In this document: in pieces, positions 36,163-46,503 of the stretch | Position numbering within the stretch: position 1 is the first letter of the stretch | Layout: every line of letters begins with the position of its first letter | Program-made: the position numbers and the translations under genes | The notes under the pieces: model-generated | Told to the model about the DNA's origin: nothing | What the model saw: only the letters and a program-made list of their open reading frames with translations | The model's database searches: none | Assembly: GCF_001654985.1 (NCBI RefSeq) | Contig: NZ_LXEU01000002.1 | Coordinates: 38,322-102,321, forward strand | Direction of reading: 5' to 3' | DNA: 64,000 nt | From: Kluyvera georgiana ATCC 51603 | Lineage (GTDB): Bacteria > Pseudomonadota > Gammaproteobacteria > Enterobacterales > Enterobacteriaceae

Positions 36163-39100
36163 ATGCAGGTCAGCAGAAGGCAGTTCTTTAAGATCTGCGC
36201 TGGCGGTATGGCAGGAACCACGGCAGCAGCACTGGGCTTTGCCCCGAGCATCGCACTCGCGGAAACACGGCAGTATAAATTGCTGCGTACTCGTGAGACC
36301 CGTAACACCTGCACTTACTGCTCTGTCGGCTGTGGGCTTTTAATGTATAGCCTCGGCGACGGCGCAAAAAATGCGAAAGCCTCGATTTTCCACATCGAAG
36401 GGGATCCGGATCACCCGGTAAACCGTGGTGCACTGTGCCCTAAAGGTGCAGGTCTGGTGGACTTTATCCACTCAGAAAGCCGTCTTAAGTACCCTGAATA
36501 TCGCGCACCTGGCTCTGATAAATGGCAGCAAATCAGCTGGGATGACGCGTTCGATCGTATCGCTAAGCTGATGAAGGCTGACCGCGACGCCAACTTCGTC
36601 GAAAAAAACGATGCCGGCACCACCGTTAACCGCTGGCTCACGACCGGTATGCTGTGTGCCTCGGCGTCCAGCAACGAAACCGGCTATTTAACCCAGAAAT
36701 TTACGCGTGCACTCGGTATGCTCGCGGTCGACAACCAGGCGCGTGTCTGACACGGACCAACGGTAGCAAGTCTTGCTCCAACATTTGGTCGCGGTGCGAT
36801 GACCAACCACTGGGTCGACATCAAGAACGCCAACCTTATTGTGGTGATGGGCGGTAATGCCGCTGAAGCTCACCCGGTCGGGTTCCGCTGGGCGATGGAA
36901 GCCAAAATTCACAACGGCGCTAAGCTGATTGTTATCGATCCCCGCTTTACGCGTACCGCGTCGGTGGCGGATTTCTACGCCCCAATTCGCTCCGGTACTG
37001 ACATTACCTTCCTGTCAGGCGTGATGCTGTACCTGTTGAACAACGAAAAATTCAACCGCGAGTACACCGAGGCGTATACCAACGCCAGCCTTATCGTGCG
37101 CGAAGACTTTAGCTTCGACGACGGCCTGTTCAGCGGTTATGACCCGGAAACGCGCAAGTACGATAAGACTTCCTGGAACTACGAGCTGGATGAAAACGGT
37201 CACGCGAAACGGGACGCCACCCTCACCCATCCGCGCTGCGTCTGGAATCTGCTGAAACAGCACATTTCGCGCTACACACCGGAAATGGTTGAGAAGATTT
37301 GCGGTACGCCAAAAGCTGACTTCCTGAAAGTGTGCGAATACATCGCCGAAACCAGCGCCCACGACAAAACCGCCTCGTTCCTTTATGCACTTGGCTGGAC
37401 GCAGCACTCCATCGGCGCGCAAAACATCCGTACCATGGCAATGATTCAGCTGCTGCTGGGCAATATGGGGATGGCAGGCGGCGGCGTAAACGCCCTGCGC
37501 GGGCACTCCAACATTCAGGGGCTGACCGACTTAGGCTTGCTGTCACAGAGCCTGCCGGGCTATATGACGCTGCCAAGTGAAAAACAGGCTGACCTGCAAA
37601 CCTATCTGACCGCCAACACGCCAAAACCGCTGCTGGACGGCCAGGTTAACTATTGGGGCAACTATCCGAAGTTCTTCGTCTCAATGATGAAATCGTTCTA
37701 CGGGGATAAAGCCACGGCGGAAAACAGCTGGGGCTTTGACTGGCTACCGAAATGGGACAAAGGCTACGACGTTCTTCAATACTTCGAGATGATGAATCAG
37801 GGCCTGGTCAACGGTTATATCTGCCAGGGCTTCAACCCGGTTGCCTCATTCCCGAACAAAAATAAGATTGTCGCCTCGTTGTCAAAACTGAAGTATCTGG
37901 TGACCATCGACCCGCTCAACACCGAAACCTCGACCTTCTGGCAGAACCACGGTGAGTCGAACGATGTTGATCCGTCGAAAATCCAGACCGAAGTGTTCCG
38001 TCTGCCGTCCACCTGCTTTGCCGAGGAGAACGGTTCTATCGTTAACTCCGGACGCTGGCTGCAGTGGCACTGGAAAGGCGCGGATGCCCCTGGGGATGCG
38101 ATCACCGACGGTGAGATCCTCGCCGGTATCTTCATGCGTCTGCGTAAGATGTATGCCGAAGAAGGCGGCCCGGCGCCAGAGCCCGTGCTGAACATGACCT
38201 GGAACTACTCGACGCCAAATGAACCGGCTTCCGAGGAAGTGGCGATGGAGAGCAACGGTAAGGCGCTGGCCGATATTATCGACCCGGCAACCGGTGCGGT
38301 TATCGTGAAAAAAGGCCAACAGCTCAGCTCGTTTGCCCAACTGCGTGATGACGGGACAACCGCCAGCGGCTGCTGGATCTTCGCCGGTAGCTGGACGCCG
38401 GAAGGCAACCAGATGGCGCGCCGCGATAACGCCGACCCATCCGGCCTTGGCAACACGCTGGGCTGGGCCTGGGCGTGGCCGCTCAACCGCCGTATTCTGT
38501 ATAACCGCGCTTCCGCGGACCCGCAGGGCAACCCGTGGGATCCAAAACGCCAGCTCCTGAAATGGGACGGCGCGAAGTGGGGCGGCGTGGATATCCCGGA
38601 CTACAGCGCCGCGGCGCCGGGCAGCAACGTCGGGCCGTTCATCATGCAGCCGGAAGGGATGGGTCGCCTGTTTGCCCTCGATAAGATGGCAGAAGGTCCG
38701 TTCCCGGAGCACTACGAGCCGTTTGAAACGCCGCTGGGGACGAACCCGCTGCACCCGAACGTGATTTCCAACCCTGCCGCCCGTATCTTTAAAGGCGACA
38801 AGGAAGCGTTAGGAAAAGCGGACAAATTCCCGTACGTCGGTACCACCTATCGTCTGACCGAACACTTCCACTACTGGACCAAGCATGCGCTGCTTAACGC
38901 CATTGCACAGCCGGAACAGTTTGTGGAGATCGGTGAAAAGCTGGCAGATAAGCTCGGCATCGCCCACGGCGATACCGTCAAAGTCTCCTCCAACCGTGGC
39001 TATATTAAAGCTAAGGCGGTGGTGACCAAGCGTATCCGCACGCTGAAAGTGGACGGTAAGGATATCGATACTATCGGTATTCCAATCCACTGGGGCTACG

Positions 39101-39213
39101 AAGGCGTAGCGAAAAAAGGCTTTATTGCCAATACGTTGACGCCATTCGTCGGCGATGCGAACACGCAAACGCCGGAATTTAAGTCCTTCCTCGTGAACGT
39201 GGAAAAGGTGTAA
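36163..39213 (+). CDS. fdoG: Formate dehydrogenase-O major subunit (selenocysteine)
   Basis: FdoG is the catalytic subunit of the respiratory formate dehydrogenase-O, oxidising formate to CO2 on the periplasmic face with bis-MGD molybdenum, selenocysteine and one 4Fe-4S cluster. The 1016-residue protein has a Tat signal (SRRQFFK then AGTTAAALGFAPSIALA), cluster cysteines CTYCSVGCGLLMY, and an in-frame TGA at 36748-36750 that encodes Sec196, followed by HGPTVASLAPTFGRGAMTNHW. The bases after the TGA form a bSECIS hairpin. Length and the Sec position match E. coli. The frame stays open on both sides, so it is not a pseudogene. fdoH follows after 12 bases. Confidence 0.97.
36748..36790 (+). promoter_or_regulatory. 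Bacterial SECIS element and UGA(Sec) codon in fdoG
   Basis: The TGA codon at 36748-36750 is followed by GGTAGCAAGTCTTGCTCC around 36771-36788, which folds into a hairpin with an apical loop like the SelB-binding SECIS of E. coli fdnG, fdoG and fdhF. It directs selenocysteine insertion. Confidence 0.88.
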
Positions 39214-39225
39214 CGGAGACGACCT

Positions 39226-40128
39226 ATGGCTTATCAATCGCAAGATATTATTCGTCGTTCCGCCACTAACGGTTTCACTCCCGCGCCGCGCGCGCGGGAT
39301 CACCAGGAAGAGGTGGCAAAACTTATCGACGTCACCACCTGTATCGGCTGTAAGGCCTGTCAGGTGGCGTGCTCGGAGTGGAACGACATCCGTGATGAAA
39401 TCGGCAGCAACGTCGGGGTGTACGATAACCCCGCCGATCTGACCGCTAAATCCTGGACGGTCATGCGCTTCTCGGAAGTGGAGCAGAACGACAAACTGGA
39501 ATGGCTGATCCGTAAGGATGGCTGCATGCACTGCGCTGACCCAGGCTGCCTGAAGGCCTGCCCATCGGAAGGCGCAATCATTCAGTATGCCAACGGTATC
39601 GTCGACTTCCAGTCCGAGCAGTGCATTGGCTGCGGCTACTGCATCGCTGGCTGCCCGTTCAACGTCCCGCGTCTTAACCCGGAAGACAACCGCGTCTACA
39701 AATGTACGCTGTGCGTCGACCGCGTGACCGTAGGGCAAGAACCGGCCTGCGTGAAAACCTGCCCAACCGGCGCTATCCACTTTGGCTCCAAAGAGGAGAT
39801 GAAAACGCTGGCGGGCGAGCGCGTGGCCGAGCTGAAAACCCGTGGTTATGACAATGCAGGGCTGTACGATCCGGCCGGCGTTGGCGGTACGCACGTGATG
39901 TACGTGCTGCACCATGCCGACAAGCCGAATCTGTACCACGGCCTGCCGGAAAACCCGGAAATCAGCGCTACCGTGAAGTTCTGGAAAGGCGTCTGGAAAC
40001 CGTTAGCCGCTATCGGCTTTGCCGCCACGTTCGCCGCGAGCGTCTTCCACTACGTCGGGGTCGGTCCGAACCGTGCGGAAGAGGAAGAGGATAATCTTGA
40101 TGAAGAGAAAGACGAGGTGCGCAAATGA
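39226..40128 (+). CDS. fdoH: Formate dehydrogenase-O iron-sulfur subunit
   Basis: FdoH carries electrons from FdoG to the cytochrome b subunit. The 300-residue protein contains four ferredoxin-like cysteine sets: [43 protein letters not shown], and [10 protein letters not shown]...CVKTCP, for four 4Fe-4S clusters. A single membrane segment near the C-terminus (about 256-275, [19 protein letters not shown]) anchors it. The stop overlaps the fdoI start by four bases (ATGA). Confidence 0.97.
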   Translation: MAYQSQDIIRRSATNGFTPAPRARDHQEEVAKLIDVTTCIGCKACQVACSEWNDIRDEIGSNVGVYDNPADLTAKSWTVMRFSEVEQNDKLEWLIRKDGCMHCADPGCLKACPSEGAIIQYANGIVDFQSEQCIGCGYCIAGCPFNVPRLNPEDNRVYKCTLCVDRVTVGQEPACVKTCPTGAIHFGSKEEMKTLAGERVAELKTRGYDNAGLYDPAGVGGTHVMYVLHHADKPNLYHGLPENPEISATVKFWKGVWKPLAAIGFAATFAASVFHYVGVGPNRAEEEEDNLDEEKDEVRK

Positions 40129-40760
40129 AAAGACGTGACACCATCGTGCGCTACACGGCGCCGGAACGCATCAACCACTGGGTCACCGCCTTCTGCTTCA
40201 TTCTGGCGGCGGTGAGCGGGCTGGGCTTTTTCTTCCCGTCCTTCAACTGGTTGATGCAAATCATGGGCACTCCGCAGCTGGCGCGCATTCTGCACCCGTT
40301 TGTCGGCGTTATCATGTTTGCGTCGTTTATCATCATGTTTTTCCGCTACTGGCACCATAATCTAATCAATCGGGATGATATCTTTTGGGCGAAGAATATT
40401 CGTAAGATCGTCGTCAACGAGGAAGTAGGTGACACCGGGCGTTATAACTTCGGCCAGAAATGCGTATTCTGGGCGGCGATTATCTTCCTGGTACTGCTGC
40501 TGGTAAGCGGTGTGATTATCTGGCGTCCGTACTTTGCGCCTGCTTTCTCAATCCCGGTGATCCGATTTGCGCTAATGCTGCATTCATTTGCCGCAGTGGC
40601 GTTAATTGTGGTTATCATGGTGCATATTTACGCCGCCCTTTGGGTGAAAGGCACCATTACCGCGATGGTGGAAGGATGGGTTACCAAATCGTGGGCGAAG
40701 AAACATCACCCGCGCTGGTACCGTGAAGTCCGCCAGAAACAGGAAAAGTCATCTGAATGA
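40125..40760 (+). CDS. fdoI: Formate dehydrogenase-O cytochrome b556 subunit
   Basis: FdoI is the membrane subunit that passes electrons to quinone via two b hemes. The 211-residue protein has four membrane segments (around 16-40, 53-75, 112-133, 149-172) and conserved His in [21 protein letters not shown] and MVHIYAALW that can ligate heme. It starts [19 protein letters not shown] as in E. coli. It overlaps fdoH and fdhE by four bases at each end, indicating tight translational coupling. Confidence 0.97.
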   Translation: MKRRDTIVRYTAPERINHWVTAFCFILAAVSGLGFFFPSFNWLMQIMGTPQLARILHPFVGVIMFASFIIMFFRYWHHNLINRDDIFWAKNIRKIVVNEEVGDTGRYNFGQKCVFWAAIIFLVLLLVSGVIIWRPYFAPAFSIPVIRFALMLHSFAAVALIVVIMVHIYAALWVKGTITAMVEGWVTKSWAKKHHPRWYREVRQKQEKSSE

Positions 40761-41686
40761 GTATTCGCATAATCCCGCAAGATGAGCTGGGTTCGAGCGA
40801 GAAACGTACGGCGGAAGTCATTCCGCCGTTGTTGTTCCCCAGACTCAAGAACCTCTACAATCGTCGCGCCGAGCGTCTGCGCGAGCTGGCAGAGAACAAC
40901 CCGCTGGGCGACTACCTACGCTTTGCGGCGCTGATTGCCCACGCACAGGAAGTGGTTCTGTACGACCATCCGCTGCGGATGGATCTGAGCGCGCGTCTTA
41001 AAGAGGCAAACGACCAGGGCAAGCCGCCGCTGGATATCCACGTTCTGCCGCGCGATAAGCACTGGCATACGCTGCTGCACTCCATGATTGCCGAACTGAA
41101 ACCGGAAATGAGCGGCCCGGCGCTGGCGGTGATTGAAAATCTGGAGAAATCCTCCGAACAGGAGCTGGAGCAAATGGCCAGCGCGCTGTTTGAGTCCGAT
41201 TTCTCCTCCGTCAGCAGCGATAAAGCGCCGTTCATCTGGGCCGCCTTGTCACTTTACTGGGCGCAGATGGCCAGCCTGATTCCGGGCAAAGCCCATGCAG
41301 AATACGGTGAACAGCGTCAGTACTGCCCGGTATGCGGCTCAATGCCGGTTTCCAGTATGGTGCAAATTGGCACCACGCAGGGGCTGCGCTATCTGCACTG
41401 CAACCTGTGTGAAACCGAGTGGCATGTCGTGCGCGTGAAGTGCAGCAACTGCGAACAAAGCCGCGACCTGCACTACTGGTCTCTGGATAACGAGCAGGCT
41501 GCGATTAAAGCCGAAAGCTGCGGCGACTGCGGTACCTACCTGAAGATTCTGTATCAGGAAAAGGACCCGAAAGTGGAAGCCGTGGCCGACGACCTCGCCT
41601 CGCTGGTGCTGGACGCGCGGATGGAGCAGGAAGGGTTCGCCCGTAGCTCTATCAACCCGTTCCTGTTCCCAGGGGAAGGGGAGTAA
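40757..41686 (+). CDS. fdhE: Formate dehydrogenase formation protein FdhE
   Basis: FdhE is a cytoplasmic rubredoxin-like chaperone required for the maturation and iron-sulfur integrity of the respiratory formate dehydrogenases. The 309-residue protein has four CxxC motifs in the second half: [23 protein letters not shown] and CGDCGTYL. Length equals E. coli FdhE. It is the last gene of the operon (ATGA overlap with fdoI). An inverted repeat with stems CCGGGC/GCCCGG at 41701-41722 may end transcription. Confidence 0.96.
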   Translation: MSIRIIPQDELGSSEKRTAEVIPPLLFPRLKNLYNRRAERLRELAENNPLGDYLRFAALIAHAQEVVLYDHPLRMDLSARLKEANDQGKPPLDIHVLPRDKHWHTLLHSMIAELKPEMSGPALAVIENLEKSSEQELEQMASALFESDFSSVSSDKAPFIWAALSLYWAQMASLIPGKAHAEYGEQRQYCPVCGSMPVSSMVQIGTTQGLRYLHCNLCETEWHVVRVKCSNCEQSRDLHYWSLDNEQAAIKAESCGDCGTYLKILYQEKDPKVEAVADDLASLVLDARMEQEGFARSSINPFLFPGEGE

Positions 41687-41696
41687 GTTCTCTGGT

Positions 41697-41726
41697 AAAG
41701 CCGGGCGGTCGTCCCTGCCCGGTTTA
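41697..41726. terminator. Possible terminator / palindrome after fdhE
   Basis: CCGGGC at 41701-41706 and GCCCGG at 41717-41722 with flanking AAAG/TTTAC pairing form a hairpin 10 bases after fdhE; it also overlaps the stop of the convergent PIN toxin gene. Confidence 0.5.
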
Positions 41727-42095
41727 CAATGCGTAAGGCACTATCACGCCGGGTAGCGTGGCAAAATCCTTTGTATTACGCGTGACCAACTCTCTTCGGT
41801 GTATATGCGCAGTTGCCAGAATGATGGCATCCGGCAGCTTCATGCCATATTCCTGCCTCAAGTTGACACTCTTTTCGGCAATCTCTGGCGATATCTCTAT
41901 GACCTCAAAAGCATTCAGGGCCATTCTTGTACGTCGCTCCTGATGGAATCGCTTTGCGCCAACCATCACCTCCATCCATGTAATCAAGCTAATAGCATGC
42001 TGTGGTGGATACAAATCTAACGTATTTTTAGCTTCAACCCGGCCACTGAACAGATCGATTAAAATATTGGTATCAAAGATGACTGGACCGTTCAT
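41724..42095 (-). CDS. VapC-type PIN-domain toxin
   Basis: A 123-residue PIN-domain ribonuclease, the toxin of a VapBC-type system. The acidic catalytic residues are in [10 protein letters not shown] (Asp near residue 8), [10 protein letters not shown] (Glu), PDAIILATA (Asp) and TRNTKDF (Asp), in the family order. The ATG at 42095 overlaps the antitoxin stop (ATGA); a GTG three codons earlier is less likely. VapC toxins cut tRNA or rRNA. The exact target is not evident. The pair lies between fdhE and an esterase, where K-12 has nothing, and looks acquired. Confidence 0.88.
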   Translation of the reverse strand: MNGPVIFDTNILIDLFSGRVEAKNTLDLYPPQHAISLITWMEVMVGAKRFHQERRTRMALNAFEVIEISPEIAEKSVNLRQEYGMKLPDAIILATAHIHRRELVTRNTKDFATLPGVIVPYAL

Positions 42096-42340
42096 CGCGT
42101 CCACTCCTCGCGGAGCTTTCTTTCGAATTCAACGCCATCGTCTTCACACTCTTGCCAAATCCCAAGCGCGCCGGCAATGGCCTGTTCAGCCTGATTTTGT
42201 TTCTCCAGATACATTTCTACCGCTTCACGTAATAGCTCCGCGCGTGGCATATTCCGCTGCTGCTTGAGTTCATCGAGACGCCTGATCACCTCATCCGATA
42301 AATCGAGAAGTATTCTGCCCATATCCCTTTCCGTCATCAT
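42092..42340 (-). CDS. Ribbon-helix-helix antitoxin
   Basis: An 82-residue antitoxin. The N-terminus ([41 protein letters not shown]) is a ribbon-helix-helix DNA-binding domain of the CopG/MetJ class; the Glu/Gln-rich C-terminus with ALGIWQE probably wraps the PIN toxin. The start could be the ATG-ATG pair at 42340 (GAGG upstream) or the ATG at 42322 (GGAAAGG upstream); I give the former. Its stop overlaps the toxin start. An inverted repeat just upstream is a likely autoregulatory operator. Confidence 0.85.
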   Translation of the reverse strand: MMTERDMGRILLDLSDEVIRRLDELKQQRNMPRAELLREAVEMYLEKQNQAEQAIAGALGIWQECEDDGVEFERKLREEWTR

Positions 42341-42346
42341 GCTTAT

Positions 42347-42363
42347 ATATACCTCAAGTATAT
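42347..42363 (-). promoter_or_regulatory. Candidate operator of the toxin-antitoxin pair
   Basis: ATATAC-CTCAA-GTATAT is a perfect 6-bp inverted repeat with a 5-base spacer, placed 7 bases upstream of the antitoxin ATG and inside the likely promoter. RHH antitoxins bind such short palindromes to repress their own operon. Confidence 0.55.
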
Positions 42364-42544
42364 CATCCATGCTCAATAAGCGAACAAAATACTCGCGATT
42401 CGTTAAACGTGGCACGCTCATTTTGTAGAAATAATCGTTTTTGCGAGCAGCTATCCAGAATACTGCTGCAACATTATTTACCCATTTCCCTTCTCATTAA
42501 ACCAGGTTATAAACTGTACATACATACAGAAAAAGGAGCGTTAT

Positions 42545-43465
42545 ATGCCACTGGAAAAAGGAATTGCCGAACTGGTCGCCGGGTTTATCGCCGCGGGTCG
42601 CCCCTCTTCACGAGAACAGAATATTGATGACCGGAGAGCGGGCTACATTGCCAGCACGACGCTGGCAGGCGAGAAAGAAATTCGGGTGAGTTCGGAAGAT
42701 ATCGTGCTGGAAGGCATGACATTTCGCGTCGTTTCGCCGCTGAACGCATCCGGTTCGCTGCCCTGTATCCTCTACTATCACGGCGGCTGTTTTGTTAGCG
42801 GCGGTTTTCTGACTCACGACCCCCAGCTACGGCAGCTGGCCTGGAGAAGCGGCTGTAGGGTGATTGCCATTCAGTATCGTCTTGCGCCAGAGCACACCTT
42901 CCCTGCGGCTCATGACGACGCTGAACGCGGGGCAAATATCGTCCATCAATACGCGGAGCAGTTAGGTATCGATCGTGAACGTATCACGCTTGCTGGCGAC
43001 AGCGCAGGCGGGCATTTGGCATTGGTCAGCGCACTACGCCTGAAATCCACCGCCCAATGGTCTCCGGCAAAGCTGCTGCTGATCTACCCGATGCTTGATG
43101 CTACCGCCAGTTTCCCTAGCTATACCAGCAACGGGCAAGACTACATCATCACCCGCAATACGCTGCTATCGGGCTTCGAAATGTATCTCCAGGGTACCGA
43201 CGTCCGCCACCCGGAAGCCAGTCCGCTATGGCGTGATGATTTTGCCGGTTTACCGCCGGTACATATCCTCACCGCAGAGTTCGACCCGCTGCGTGATGAA
43301 GGCGAAGCGCTATATCACCGCCTGAACGACCAGGGCGTGGCGTGTACTTGCCAGCGCTATCTCGGCGTGATCCACGGATTTTTCCAACTGGGCGGCGTAA
43401 GCAAGACGGCGCGGGACGCAATATGCGACGTGGCCTGGCGCGCGGCCGCGGCCACTCGTGAATAA
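42545..43465 (+). CDS. Alpha/beta-hydrolase esterase (HSL family), second copy
   Basis: A 306-residue hormone-sensitive-lipase family esterase. HGGC (oxyanion region) is at residues 79-82, GDSAGG with Ser153, and the acid/base are probably Asp247 (EFDPLRDEGE) and His277 (VIHGFF). No signal peptide. It is a distinct paralog of the esterase at 4848-5837, with different flanks and little similarity outside the motifs. The ATG at 42545 follows AAGGAG by 6 bases. It stands alone between the toxin-antitoxin pair and fabY, and is absent from this place in K-12. Substrate unknown. Confidence 0.86.
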   Translation: MPLEKGIAELVAGFIAAGRPSSREQNIDDRRAGYIASTTLAGEKEIRVSSEDIVLEGMTFRVVSPLNASGSLPCILYYHGGCFVSGGFLTHDPQLRQLAWRSGCRVIAIQYRLAPEHTFPAAHDDAERGANIVHQYAEQLGIDRERITLAGDSAGGHLALVSALRLKSTAQWSPAKLLLIYPMLDATASFPSYTSNGQDYIITRNTLLSGFEMYLQGTDVRHPEASPLWRDDFAGLPPVHILTAEFDPLRDEGEALYHRLNDQGVACTCQRYLGVIHGFFQLGGVSKTARDAICDVAWRAAAATRE

Positions 43466-43491
43466 ATAGCATCAGGAATCGCGGGCTCGCG

Positions 43492-44481
43492 CTACTCCTC
43501 TTCGTTGCCGCCTTCTTCGAAGGCGCCGAACGGCTTTGCCGGAAGCACAATATAAGTGCCTTCAAATACCACGCCCGCTTTTTCATCACCGAACAGCTCA
43601 ACCTGTAGCTGAACGCGCGCTTTGCGGCCACGGGCCAGACGGTCCAGATCGCCGCTCAGCGACCCCAGATCGGCGATCGCCGTTGGTCTACCGGTGATCG
43701 GCCTGCTGTAGCGGATATGGGCATCGGCTAAGATAATCGTGCCGCCAAGGTGGCGCTCGCGCAACATCAGCCAGATAAGGCCCCAGCCGGTCAATGTCGC
43801 CAGCGAGAACAGGCTACCCGCGAACAGCGTGTGATGTGGATTCTGGTTGCCGGTTTCCGGCATGGTGGTGATAAATTTCTGCCCGGTGTATTGCTGAATA
43901 CGCACGCCCATTTTTTCGCTGAGCGGGATATGATCGTACCAGGCCTGCTGCAGCTGCGCACACCAGTCACCGCGATGCAGAATATCGTCCAGTGAGGCCA
44001 CCGGTTTAATCATCAGAAAATGGCGCACCGGCGTGGTTTGCGGGGTGGTAATTTCCCCCTGGTTCACGAAGCCCAGCTTGGCGAAAAACGGCACGGCATC
44101 TTCACGTGCGCTACAGGTTACGCGCTTCACGCCTTCCTGTCGGGCGACCGATTCCAGCGTCATGGCGATCAGTGTCCCCAGACCTTTGTCCTGCACTTCA
44201 GGATGGACAGCCATAAAACGAATCGACGCTTCGTTATCGGCGTTGATGTACAGTCGCCCAACAGCGACCAGCTTTCCCTGTTCATCCACCACCATCTGAT
44301 GGTGCGCCATCGCGTCCCAGGCGTCTCGCTCGGAGCCTTTCGGCTGATGCAGCGGCTTACGCAGCATTTCCCAGCGAAACTGGTAGTATTCCTCTAACTC
44401 TTCTGCCGTTTGCGGTACTCGGAGATGGTACATAATCGCGCTCTCTTTTGCCCCCCGCGTTCTTCCGGGAAGTGGGTTCAT
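43492..44481 (-). CDS. fabY: Acetyl-ACP acting initiation factor FabY (YiiD)
   Basis: FabY helps start fatty-acid synthesis when FabH is missing. The 329-residue protein joins an N-terminal GNAT acetyltransferase domain (residues about 30-160, with [24 protein letters not shown] as the acyl-CoA pyrophosphate loop) and a C-terminal thioesterase-like hot-dog domain ([23 protein letters not shown] and [15 protein letters not shown]). Length equals the E. coli protein when started at 44481. It overlaps dtd by four bases. Confidence 0.94.
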   Translation of the reverse strand: MNPLPGRTRGAKESAIMYHLRVPQTAEELEEYYQFRWEMLRKPLHQPKGSERDAWDAMAHHQMVVDEQGKLVAVGRLYINADNEASIRFMAVHPEVQDKGLGTLIAMTLESVARQEGVKRVTCSAREDAVPFFAKLGFVNQGEITTPQTTPVRHFLMIKPVASLDDILHRGDWCAQLQQAWYDHIPLSEKMGVRIQQYTGQKFITTMPETGNQNPHHTLFAGSLFSLATLTGWGLIWLMLRERHLGGTIILADAHIRYSRPITGRPTAIADLGSLSGDLDRLARGRKARVQLQVELFGDEKAGVVFEGTYIVLPAKPFGAFEEGGNEEE

Positions 44482-44915
44482 ACCTGTAACCAGAATGTCA
44501 CGGGCCCGTCATTGACCAGCGACACCTGCATATCCGCAGCGAATCGTCCCGTTTGCGTGTTGATCTCCTGCTGGCGACAGCGCTGCACAAAGTACTCATA
44601 GAGTTCTTCTGCGCGATCCGGAGCGGCTCCTTTGGAGAAACTCGGACGCATTCCGCGCTCGGTATCAGCCGCCAACGTAAACTGTGATACCACCAGCACG
44701 CTCCCGCCTGCCTGCTGCACGTTCAGGTTCATTTTGCCGTCGGCATCGCTAAAAATTCGGTAGCCGAGCACGCGCTCGCACAGGCGATTCGCTTTCTGTT
44801 CGTCGTCGTCTTTCTCTACGCCCAGTAGCACCAGTAGTCCAGGGCCAATCTCCCCCGTCACCTCGTCCGCCACGCTTACGCTGGCGCGTGTGACGCGCTG
44901 AATTAATGCAATCAT
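44478..44915 (-). CDS. dtd: D-aminoacyl-tRNA deacylase
   Basis: Dtd hydrolyses D-amino acids (and Gly) wrongly attached to tRNA. The 145-residue protein shows [19 protein letters not shown] at the start, the SQFTLAAD motif with the catalytic Thr/Gln, and the chirality motif NDGPVTF (Gly-cisPro) near the C-terminus. Length equals E. coli. It overlaps both fabY (ATGA) and yihY by four bases, so yihX, yihY, dtd and fabY form an operon. Confidence 0.96.
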   Translation of the reverse strand: MIALIQRVTRASVSVADEVTGEIGPGLLVLLGVEKDDDEQKANRLCERVLGYRIFSDADGKMNLNVQQAGGSVLVVSQFTLAADTERGMRPSFSKGAAPDRAEELYEYFVQRCRQQEINTQTGRFAADMQVSLVNDGPVTFWLQV

Positions 44916-45778
44916 GGTTCTTCTGCTTCTTGTTGTTCTGATTTCAGTTTTCGGTATTCACCGAGAGTGACAGTTATTTCTGCGCCAAGCAAGACGATAC
45001 ACCACGTCCAGTAGACCCAGACAAACAAAATGGGGATCACCGCCAGCACGCCGTAAATCAACTGGTAAGAGGGAAATGCGGTGATATAGAGCGAGAAGGC
45101 TTTCTTACCGAGTTCGTGCAGCAGCGCGGCGACCAGCGCCCCGACAATCGCATCGCGATTCGGCACCTGTGTTGTCGGAACGATGCTGTAGAGCAGCCAG
45201 AAAGAGAGCCAGGAGAGCAGCAGCGGGAACACCCGCAGCAGGTTATCAATCACGCCGTGCAGCTCGCTGGCCCAGCGCAGGGAAAGCAGATATGAGCTAA
45301 TTGCCAGGCTCACCCCTGCCAGCAGCGGCCCGAGGGTGAGTATCATCCAGTAAACGGCGAATGAGTAAATTCTGGGGCGCGTACGCTTGCTGCGCCAGAT
45401 GGTGTTTAGCGCGCTATCGATTGAGTACATCAACAGCAGCGCGGTAATGATCAGACCACAGGCGCCAAACGCGGTCATCTTGTTGGAGTTGGCGACAAAC
45501 TGCTCGATATAGCGCTGAATAACGTCGCCGGTCGCGGGCAGGAAGTTAGCAAAAACGAAGTGGCGAATTTGCAAACTCACTTCCGAGAACATAGGAAAGG
45601 CCGCAAACAGGGCGAAAATCACCGCCACCAGGGGCACAAGTGAAAGCAACGACACATAGGCCAGATTGCCTGCCAGCGTCGTCATATTATCTTCTTCAAT
45701 ACGCCGCCAGAGGAATTTACTCCACGCCACCAGCGGCCGGGTATGATGAATACATTTTTGATGAACGGTTTTTAACAT
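44912..45778 (-). CDS. yihY: Inner-membrane protein YihY (BrkB family)
   Basis: A 288-residue integral membrane protein of the YihY/BrkB family, often annotated as virulence factor BrkB; it was once wrongly called RNase BN. The sequence shows six to seven membrane segments and the family stretch [28 protein letters not shown] near residue 36. The C-terminus is acidic and Glu-rich. It overlaps dtd and yihX. The molecular function is unknown. No motif suggests catalysis. Confidence 0.92.
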   Translation of the reverse strand: MLKTVHQKCIHHTRPLVAWSKFLWRRIEEDNMTTLAGNLAYVSLLSLVPLVAVIFALFAAFPMFSEVSLQIRHFVFANFLPATGDVIQRYIEQFVANSNKMTAFGACGLIITALLLMYSIDSALNTIWRSKRTRPRIYSFAVYWMILTLGPLLAGVSLAISSYLLSLRWASELHGVIDNLLRVFPLLLSWLSFWLLYSIVPTTQVPNRDAIVGALVAALLHELGKKAFSLYITAFPSYQLIYGVLAVIPILFVWVYWTWCIVLLGAEITVTLGEYRKLKSEQQEAEEP

Positions 45779-46371
45779 AACGACTTCATAAAATAGTCAG
45801 GCAGGGTTTCTCTCCCTGTCACCAGTACGCTGGCGATCCCCAACTGGTTGGCTCCCTCTATATTATCGGCGTTATCGTCAAAAAAGACCGCATCGGCGGC
45901 AGAAAAACCTTCCAGCTCAAGTACACGCTGGTAAATACGGGCCTCTGGTTTACGCATGCCCATCTCCTGAGAGAGGTAAACATGGTCAGCGGCAGCATAA
46001 ATTTGCGGATATTCATCCGGCCAGAAAGTGGTGTGCAGCGCGTTGGTGTTCGAAAGCACCACCACCCGGTGCCCCTGCTCGCGTAGCGTCTGCATGATAT
46101 CGATAACTTCGGGACGCAGCGCGACGAATACCGCCTGCCAGCCGTGGGCAAACTGTTCGTAGCTCAGCGGAAGTTCCAGGTCGTGACACATCGCCTTCGC
46201 AAAAGCTTCATCCGATATTTCACCGCGTTCATGCTGGTGAAATGCCTCTCCCATCGTAAAGCGCTGCTTCAACTGCGCCAGCGGCACACGGGCAAGGTCG
46301 CTCCACGTTCCCAGAACACGGTTGAAATCAATGTCGACAATCACATTACCTAAATCAAAGATATAGAGCAT
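45772..46371 (-). CDS. yihX: Alpha-D-glucose-1-phosphate phosphatase YihX (HAD)
   Basis: YihX is a HAD-superfamily phosphatase acting on alpha-glucose 1-phosphate and other sugar phosphates. The 199-residue protein has HAD motif I in [11 protein letters not shown], motif II in [11 protein letters not shown], motif III Lys in [10 protein letters not shown] and motif IV in [14 protein letters not shown]. Length equals E. coli. In K-12 the yih sulfoquinovose genes lie on its other side; here typA is its neighbour, with a terminator between. Confidence 0.95.
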   Translation of the reverse strand: MLYIFDLGNVIVDIDFNRVLGTWSDLARVPLAQLKQRFTMGEAFHQHERGEISDEAFAKAMCHDLELPLSYEQFAHGWQAVFVALRPEVIDIMQTLREQGHRVVVLSNTNALHTTFWPDEYPQIYAAADHVYLSQEMGMRKPEARIYQRVLELEGFSAADAVFFDDNADNIEGANQLGIASVLVTGRETLPDYFMKSLC

Positions 46372-46458
46372 TTTTGCCTCCGTTCACGCCGTGGAATTTT
46401 TACTGTAGCGGGAAAGGTGGGGTTTGACCATGAGCAAAAGCGCGCTATCAGAAAAAGA

Positions 46459-46486
46459 AAAACCCCGCCATAAGGCAGGGTTTTGG
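46459..46486 (-). terminator. Terminator of typA
   Basis: On the minus strand AACCCTGCC and GGCGGGGTT form a 9-bp stem (one G-U) around TTAT, followed by TTTTC, 18 bases after the typA stop. Confidence 0.85.
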
Positions 46487-46503
46487 TCACGGAAAAAAGA
46501 AGA

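Noticed and set aside
36163..36750. fdoG as a truncated gene or a pseudogene because of an internal TGA
   Set aside because: The frame continues with the expected sequence right after the TGA, a SECIS-like hairpin follows, and selenocysteine at this place is a feature of the enzyme.
38809..39939. 376-codon open frame antisense to fdoG/fdoH
   Set aside because: Spans two confirmed genes on the other strand and their gap; the composition is that of an antisense artefact.
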